The notes under the pieces are model-generated. The model was not told the origin of the DNA. It made no database searches and was given only the letters and a program-made list of their open reading frames with translations. Made by a program: the position numbers and the translations under genes. Positions 15,461-19,847 of a stretch of 19,847 bases of DNA are shown here, in pieces (positions within the stretch are counted from its first letter, which is position 1; every line of letters begins with the position of its first letter). The DNA comes from Planctomycetota bacterium (lineage in GTDB: Bacteria > Planctomycetota > UBA1135 > GCA-002686595): assembly GCA_013140785.1 (NCBI GenBank), contig JABFRZ010000444.1:1-19847 (forward strand), in the 5' to 3' direction.

Positions 15461-15565
15461 CAAGAAAGCCCTTCGGGCCCCCAGCTGCCCGCTTCGCAGG
15501 TTGCTGGTGCGCCGATCCGTGCCCAGGAGCGAGCTGGCCTCGGTTCGACTCCAACCTGGGTCGAG
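15461..15565. repeat. Imperfect direct repeat, copy B
   Basis: Second copy of the element at 15091-15194. The opening hairpin is GCCC-TTC-GGGC, one base pair shorter than in copy A yet still paired. CCCAGCT follows, and GGTTCGACTCCAACC sits near the end. Here CCCAGG and CCTGGG could enclose the TTCGACT motif in a six-base stem. It ends 31 bases from the stop of the minus-strand aminopeptidase-like gene. Confidence 0.6.
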
Positions 15566-15595
15566 AGCATCTGGTGATCCGAACGGGCCGAGGCG

Positions 15596-16852
15596 CTACG
15601 CGTCCTCGTCCGCGGGCCCCGCGAGAGCTAGGGGCTCGACCAGCCAAGCTCCGTCCTGGAAGACGATCTCTTCGTTCACGCTTACGAATGACGTGAGGAC
15701 GAAGACGTCGACGTGGTGCCGCGCCAGGCGCTTCTTGATGTTGGCCTTTTCGAAGGTGGCGTGCTTGGCGCCGAGCGAGAGGTGAACGCCGCACATGCGT
15801 TCGAGAGTGCCCACGTCGCTGACCGTTCGCTCCAAGGTGAATGCCCGGTTCATGCCCAGGCCGAATTCGCGCAGCCAAACCTCACCCTCGTCGGCCCGGA
15901 TGCCGGCAAGCACGCGCTCGAACCCCGAGGTGGAACCGATCGCGCGGGTGACGCGCCCCCGCTCGACGACCAGGGTGATGGGCTGTTCGGGACGAGCGAC
16001 CGTGTAGTCGGTGGCGGCAAAGAGGGCGATGCGGACTCGGCCGTTCACGGCCTCCAGATCCCGAGACTCGGTGAACACCTCGCCGATCGGGTACTGCCCG
16101 CCGACGTTCTTCAGCCCGCCATAGTCGCCGATGTTGAGCTTGGCGGGCTCCAGCCCGGCAGCGAACACCAGCTGTTCGCCGCCGCTGTCGATGACCGCGG
16201 TCCGCGCGCGGTCGATGCAGGCCTTCAAGGCGTGGCCGACCCCGCGGTAGTAGTCGCGGTCATAGGCCAGGGAGTCGATGTAGAGCGCCCCCTCGGTACC
16301 GGGCATGCGCGCGAGGTGCGGGTGCTCGATCACCTTGAGCGAGCGTTTGAAGAGCTCCAGGCGGATACGAAACGCATCCAGGCGAAAGCTGGTGGACTGG
16401 ATCAGGACGACCAGGTCCCCTGGATCGAGCCTCTCCAGCGCGGCGAGCACGATCCCGGGTGCCGCGCCGTCGAACTCGAGGAACATCGCCCCGGGCAGGC
16501 AACGCCGGTAGGCCTCCGTGAGCGCCAGCGCCAGATCGGAGCGCGCATCCGAGATCACGAGCGCCTTCTCGGCGCCCGAGTACTCGATGGCCAAGCTCAA
16601 CACCGCGCGCAGGTTCCGCTCCGCTGTGTCGATGGCCGCAACGGGAATGCTGGAGTGGATGCGGTGCGGGGACAAGGTGCCTATGGTGTCTCGACTCGAT
16701 CGGACATCCCCATGTTGCCAAGTCTGCGGCGGCTGAAGCGGGCCCTCCCGCTTCTCCAGCGCGCGTTTCAGAGTGGCAGCATTCGTCCTCGTCAGCGCGC
16801 AGTCCCGCGGCGCCTCCTCCGCCACCGTCGAGAGCTCTGCCGGCGCCGGCAT
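15596..16852 (-). CDS. M29 (aminopeptidase T/S-like) family protein
   Basis: The product (418 aa from the ATG at 16852) resembles thermophilic M29 metallo-aminopeptidases such as AmpS/AmpT. An N-terminal Rossmann-like part (AERNLRAVLSLAIEY, EKALVISDARSDLA, GDLVVLIQSTSFR) is followed by ARMPGTEGALYIDSLAYD, LEPAKLNIGDYGGLKNVGG and the metal-site block PIGEVFTESRDLEAVNGRV. The C-terminal part has LREFGLGMNRAF, CGVHLSLGAKH and RHHVDVFVL, which carry the Glu/His/Asp candidates for the usual dinuclear metal site. The first ~60 residues are not family-like, and the frame is open to 16918, so the start is uncertain. GGGGG seven bases before 16852 favours that ATG. It is cytoplasmic by lack of a signal. 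The start region lies about 80 bases from tRNA-Arg on the same strand. Confidence 0.7.
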   Translation of the reverse strand: MPAPAELSTVAEEAPRDCALTRTNAATLKRALEKREGPLQPPQTWQHGDVRSSRDTIGTLSPHRIHSSIPVAAIDTAERNLRAVLSLAIEYSGAEKALVISDARSDLALALTEAYRRCLPGAMFLEFDGAAPGIVLAALERLDPGDLVVLIQSTSFRLDAFRIRLELFKRSLKVIEHPHLARMPGTEGALYIDSLAYDRDYYRGVGHALKACIDRARTAVIDSGGEQLVFAAGLEPAKLNIGDYGGLKNVGGQYPIGEVFTESRDLEAVNGRVRIALFAATDYTVARPEQPITLVVERGRVTRAIGSTSGFERVLAGIRADEGEVWLREFGLGMNRAFTLERTVSDVGTLERMCGVHLSLGAKHATFEKANIKKRLARHHVDVFVLTSFVSVNEEIVFQDGAWLVEPLALAGPADEDA

Positions 16853-16929
16853 TGCGACCCCCATCGTCGTCGAATTGTCAGCGCCCGCGAGGAGCGCTCG
16901 AGACTGAGCGCCGGACAAGCCAGATCGGG

Positions 16930-17003
16930 TGCGCCCGGCAAGAGTCGAACTTGCGACCTGCGGTTTAGGAAACCGCCGCTCTATCCTGCTGAGCTACGGG
17001 CGC
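16930..17003 (-). tRNA. tRNA-Arg (anticodon CCT)
   Basis: The reverse complement folds as a complete cloverleaf. The acceptor stem is GCGCCCG with CGGGCGC, seven pairs. The D-stem is GCTC/GAGC, the anticodon stem GCGGT/ACCGC with loop TTCCTAA giving anticodon CCT, the variable loop AGGTC, and the T-stem GCAAG/CTTGC with loop TTCGACT. The discriminator is A. CCA is not encoded (CCC follows). It reads AGG codons. Confidence 0.97.
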
Positions 17004-17247
17004 GTGGACCGGAATGATACCGGGGCTGGATGGCGCCAGAAGAGCGGAGTTCGTCTTGCTGCGGCGCTGGGCCCCGAAGAGTGCGTGGGCGGCACACCGA
17101 GGAGTCGTGGATGCGTCGGGCTGCGGAGCGGAACCTGCCCGGAACTTCCAGAATGATGGGCACGTTGTGCGGCGCGCGACAAGAATGTGCGGAAGGGCGC
17201 TCCCTGTCGCGCGCCCCGTCGGAACAAAGTCTGCGGAGATCACCCCC

Positions 17248-18471
17248 ATGCGAGCCTTGAACTGCATCCTGTCTGGCCTTGTCGGACTCCTCACCTGGAG
17301 CGGCCTCGCCGCGGCCCAGTGTCCGATCCCCGATCAACTCGACGGGGGTCCGTGCTGCGCCACGGCGGGCCTCAAGTTGCCGGGCTTCCCGAACTTCATC
17401 CAGCCCTCGCTCGAGATCTGCTGGCGCGACTGCAACGTCAACGCGGTGCTCCCCTACACGGCGACCTGGAAGAACTTCAACCTCCAGATCGGGATGCCGG
17501 GCACGGTCTCTCCGTGCGGCGAACGCATGGTGACGCTCGAGCTGCGCACCCCGGGCGGCGTACTGCACTGGGCCGGCACGCTGCGCTTCCAGTACTCGCG
17601 CACGTGGATGGAGACCAACACTGCCGGCACAGCGCTCCAGGTCTGGCGCTTCCTGATCAACGGCGACCTGCGATCCGTCGTGGGCCTCCCGATCCCGTGC
17701 CCGGTACCGGCGTGCGCGCCGGCCTTCGGCAACAGCGCGCGCTTCACGGGCTACATGGACATCGCGCGGAACTGCGCCATCGCAACGGGTCCATTCCAGC
17801 GCGCGTGGATGCTCTCGCACGTCTGCGACCTCGTCGATCACGCACCGGGCTTCCCGCGCGCCGGCGTCTTCCATCCGGATCGTTCGTACAGCTTCGTGGG
17901 TCCCGCCGCGGGCTTCGTGCCCGGACCGCTGCAACCGATCGAGGGGACGCCCGGCTCGCTCTTCGAAGCGATGCGTAGGCGCACCATGACGTCGGCCGGG
18001 GTGACCTGCGACTTCGAGGAGCGCCTGAATCACACCTTGCTGCCGAACACCCAGTTCTGCTTGTGTGGGACGCCCACGCAGCAGTTCCTGCTCGGCAATC
18101 TCTCGATCCTCGGCGGTTGCGGGAGCTCGGTGACCACGCCAGGCACGCCCTTCCTGCCGGGATACCTGTCGATGGGCATTGGCAGCTGGACGCTCCCTGG
18201 CGTCTTCCCCGGGGTCGAGGTCGTGCGCTGGAACGCGGGCGGTTACGACTACTTCGAGCCCTGCACCGGGGCCCTGCGCCAGGAAGTGTTCTTCGGCGCA
18301 ACGACCATCGGCGGTTACCCGGCGACCCAACTCCTCTCGGGTGTACCAGGATTCCCGCTGCCGCTGACCTTCATCGATCAGTCGAACTCGCTCGTGCCTC
18401 CGATCGGCGCGGGCGGCACGACCATGAACGTGCCGTACGTCAGCGATCACATTCTGAATCTGAACCACTGA
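17248..18471 (+). CDS. Secreted Cys-rich protein of unknown function
   Basis: A 407-aa protein with a clear signal peptide (MRALNCILSGLVGLLTW then SGLAAAQC, cleavage probably after AAA). I do not recognise a family. The mature part holds about 15 cysteines in a spaced pattern (GGPCCAT, EICWRDCNV, IPCPVPACAP, FCLCGTP, GGCGSS), suggesting disulfides outside the cytoplasm. It is rich in Pro, Gly and aromatic residues, with no transmembrane segment after the signal. The frame is open upstream to 17014, but the signal peptide and GCGGAG before the ATG fix the start at 17248. It has no co-directional partner and ends before a strong double hairpin. Confidence 0.85.
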   Translation: MRALNCILSGLVGLLTWSGLAAAQCPIPDQLDGGPCCATAGLKLPGFPNFIQPSLEICWRDCNVNAVLPYTATWKNFNLQIGMPGTVSPCGERMVTLELRTPGGVLHWAGTLRFQYSRTWMETNTAGTALQVWRFLINGDLRSVVGLPIPCPVPACAPAFGNSARFTGYMDIARNCAIATGPFQRAWMLSHVCDLVDHAPGFPRAGVFHPDRSYSFVGPAAGFVPGPLQPIEGTPGSLFEAMRRRTMTSAGVTCDFEERLNHTLLPNTQFCLCGTPTQQFLLGNLSILGGCGSSVTTPGTPFLPGYLSMGIGSWTLPGVFPGVEVVRWNAGGYDYFEPCTGALRQEVFFGATTIGGYPATQLLSGVPGFPLPLTFIDQSNSLVPPIGAGGTTMNVPYVSDHILNLNH

Positions 18472-18519
18472 GCTGAACCAATGAGCGCACGTCCCTCCTG
18501 ACGTTGCCATTCGAAGAGC

Positions 18520-18574
18520 CCGGCCGGAGCCCCAGGCGCCAGCTCCGGCCGGTGCTCCCTTTTTCGGGAGCACC
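18520..18574. terminator. Two overlapping strong hairpins between convergent genes
   Basis: First stem: CCGGCCGGAGC (18520-18530) with GCTCCGGCCGG (18542-18552), 11 perfect pairs and an 11-base loop. Second stem: GGTGCTCCC (18551-18559) with GGGAGCACC (18566-18574), nine perfect pairs and a TTTTTC loop. The stems share 18551-18552, so both cannot be fully formed at once. They lie between a plus gene ending at 18471 and a minus gene ending at 18644, which fits a bidirectional terminator. A T-tract after the stems is absent. Confidence 0.65.
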
Positions 18575-18643
18575 GCGGCTCGCCGAGGAGGACGTCTCGA
18601 CGCGTGAGAGGAACGACGGCCGCGTTGGCGTCGCGGCGCAGGC

Positions 18644-19847
18644 TCAGCGCCCGATCGCGAGCACGAGACCGTTGGTCAATGAGCGTCCAAGGGGCTGCGA
18701 AGCGTCGCTCGCCGCCGCCTGGGCGTAGAGCGTCGTGCCGCACAGGACCAGCGGAACCTTCCACGAGACCGTGGCGCTGCCCAGGCTGAGGCGGAAGGGG
18801 AGTTTGATCGGCGCGGTCGAGGTCGGCACGAGCAGTGACCCGGCGAAGGCCAGGCGCTGGATCCGCTGCGGCGAGAGGAACAGCGTCCCGGTCGTGCCCT
18901 TCGGGATCTCGCTGATACGCAGCGACATGATCGTCTCGGGGTTGGGCAGGGAGTCCGTGGTGAGGCGCCCGATGTTCGCTCCGCCCAGATTCTCGCCGTA
19001 GGGCGTGACCGTTCCGCCGCCGGCGCCGCCACAGCCGCACAGGTCCTCCTGGAAGGTGAACGCGTAGGCCGCACCGACGTTGCCGCCCTCGAAGGGCGCC
19101 GTCGCGACCAGATCGTCGCCCGACATGGAGAGCGCGAAGGAGAACTCGTCGTTGGGCGAGGCCGCGCTCGTGACCAGCGTCTTGGTCTCGACCCACTCGG
19201 TGCCCTGCAGCTCGAACACGTAGGCCACGCCCGAGTTGGAGCCGATCTGGTCGTGGTGGTGTCCGGAGACGACGATGCGCTCGCCCTGCACGGCCACGGC
19301 CTCGCCGACCCAGTCGTAGGCGCGCGCGCTGCGCGGCAAGAGCTTGGCGGTCTGGATCCAGGCCCCGTTCCACCTCTCGAAGACGTAGGCCGCGCCCGCA
19401 GTGGCGCCCATCGTGCTCTCGAGGCGCGCGCCGAGCACGACGCGGTCGCCGTCGATCGCGACGCCGCGCGAGAGCTCGCCCGCGCCGTCGCTGGCCGCCA
19501 GGCGCGCCACTTCGGTCCACACCCCGTTGACCTTCTCGAACAGGTAGGCCGAGCCGCTGTGCGGGCCGGAGGCGTCGCTACGGTAGCTCGACATCAGGAT
19601 GCGCCCGCCGTCGATCGCGAGCGTGTCCGCCGAGAGGTCGTTGCGCTTCCCGGCACTGCCGACGAGCTTGGCGGTCTCGAGCCACTGCCCTTCCACGAGC
19701 TCGAAGACGTAGGCCGCGCCGGACTTGTTGCCGAGCGTCGCATCGAAGCGGCACCCGATCACGATCACCGTACCCTCGATGGCCACGTACTCGCCGAAGT
19801 TGGCCGAGCGCAGCGCGTCGCGCGGGGTCAGCTTCTGGCTCTCGACC
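18644..19847 (-). CDS. FG-GAP repeat beta-propeller protein, C-terminal part
   Basis: A minus-strand frame runs from the window edge to the stop at 18644 (about 400 residues); the start is outside. About the first 260 residues are repeats of roughly 50 aa of the FG-GAP type. Each reads like VAIDGDRVVLGARLES, then GAAYVFERWNGAWIQTAKL; other units have SGSAYLFEKVNGVWTEVARL and SGVAYVFELQGTEWVETKTL. Such repeats form extracellular beta-propellers. After a CGCGGAGGGTVTPYGENLGG linker comes a C-terminal ~115-residue beta-rich domain (SLRISEIPKGTTGTLFLSP, PFRLSLGSATVSWKVPLVL). This domain arrangement is familiar in Planctomycetota surface proteins and may be a sorting or binding module; that is inference. 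Confidence 0.85.
   Translation of the reverse strand, partial: VESQKLTPRDALRSANFGEYVAIEGTVIVIGCRFDATLGNKSGAAYVFELVEGQWLETAKLVGSAGKRNDLSADTLAIDGGRILMSSYRSDASGPHSGSAYLFEKVNGVWTEVARLAASDGAGELSRGVAIDGDRVVLGARLESTMGATAGAAYVFERWNGAWIQTAKLLPRSARAYDWVGEAVAVQGERIVVSGHHHDQIGSNSGVAYVFELQGTEWVETKTLVTSAASPNDEFSFALSMSGDDLVATAPFEGGNVGAAYAFTFQEDLCGCGGAGGGTVTPYGENLGGANIGRLTTDSLPNPETIMSLRISEIPKGTTGTLFLSPQRIQRLAFAGSLLVPTSTAPIKLPFRLSLGSATVSWKVPLVLCGTTLYAQAAASDASQPLGRSLTNGLVLAIGR

Larger units (their letters stand above)
14942..15595 (+). other. Gene-poor stretch with a diverged direct repeat
   Basis: 654 bases with only short open frames lacking motifs. The notable content is a pair of about 105-base imperfect direct repeats (15091-15194 and 15461-15565). 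Between them is unremarkable DNA including a patch with tRNA-like wording (GAGTTGGTAGACATGC near 15320) that does not fold as a tRNA. Confidence 0.5.

Noticed and set aside
15091..15565. The repeats as tRNA or tmRNA fragments, because of TTCGACTCC
   Set aside because: The five bases on each side of the loop do not pair as a T-stem in either copy, and no acceptor stem or tag ORF is seen.
15713..17017. Plus-strand ORF of 434 codons over the M29-like gene and tRNA
   Set aside because: Runs into the antisense of a clear tRNA and has no motifs; the minus frame carries M29 blocks.
1..19847. CRISPR array, IS element or integrase
   Set aside because: No evenly spaced short repeats, no transposase or recombinase motifs in any frame, and no terminal inverted repeats around the duplicated sigma segment.

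Overview
This is a high-GC bacterial chromosome segment with strong G/C preference at third codon positions. The gene set suggests Planctomycetota, held with moderate confidence: a di-heme DUF1111 oxidoreductase, FG-GAP and TolB-like propeller proteins, DUF4139 and DUF2959 lipoprotein-like proteins, a Cys-rich secreted orphan, and few operons. A relative such as Myxococcota cannot be excluded from sequence alone.

Layout. Positions 1-266 (minus) hold the start of a HutD/Ves-family gene with an apparent frameshift. Divergent from it is a housekeeping block on plus: argS (320-2050), apt (2256-2777) and, six bases after apt, a FliA/WhiG-type sigma factor with a lysine-rich N-terminal extension (2784-3860). 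Next comes a minus-strand pair: an AraC-family regulator (5498-6292) and a secreted serine beta-lactamase-like hydrolase with a C-terminal TPR-like tail (3892-5412). This pair lies between the complete sigma gene and a second copy of its 3' 579 bases (6510-7088). That copy is identical for 410 bases and then differs only synonymously.

7089-7660 has no convincing gene. A secreted di-heme cytochrome/oxidoreductase (7661-9262) is followed, with an overlapping start, by a trypsin-like protease relic broken by at least three frame changes (9259-9997). A DUF4139 lipoprotein (10061-11791) converges on a ten-repeat TolB/WD40-like propeller protein (11873-13492, minus). 13493-14296 looks degenerate, with one weak ORF and one FG-GAP repeat fragment. 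A DUF2959 protein follows (14297-14941). 14942-15595 is gene-poor but carries two diverged copies of a roughly 105-base repeat with a conserved hairpin.

The last third holds an M29-aminopeptidase-like protein (minus), tRNA-Arg(CCT) (16930-17003, minus), a Cys-rich secreted protein of unknown function (17248-18471), a pair of strong overlapping hairpins (18520-18574), and the C-terminal part of an FG-GAP propeller protein that runs off the right edge (minus).

How it works together: the argS-apt-sigma block is translation, purine salvage and transcription. Most of the rest are single-gene units for exported proteins. The most unusual signal is the duplicated sigma 3' end flanking the AraC/hydrolase pair, which looks like the footprint of a single-crossover (Campbell-type) insertion or an unequal duplication. 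Several broken genes (HutD, protease, second sigma copy, FG-GAP fragment) point to an actively decaying or recombining region. I did not find a convincing new multi-gene defence or biosynthetic system.
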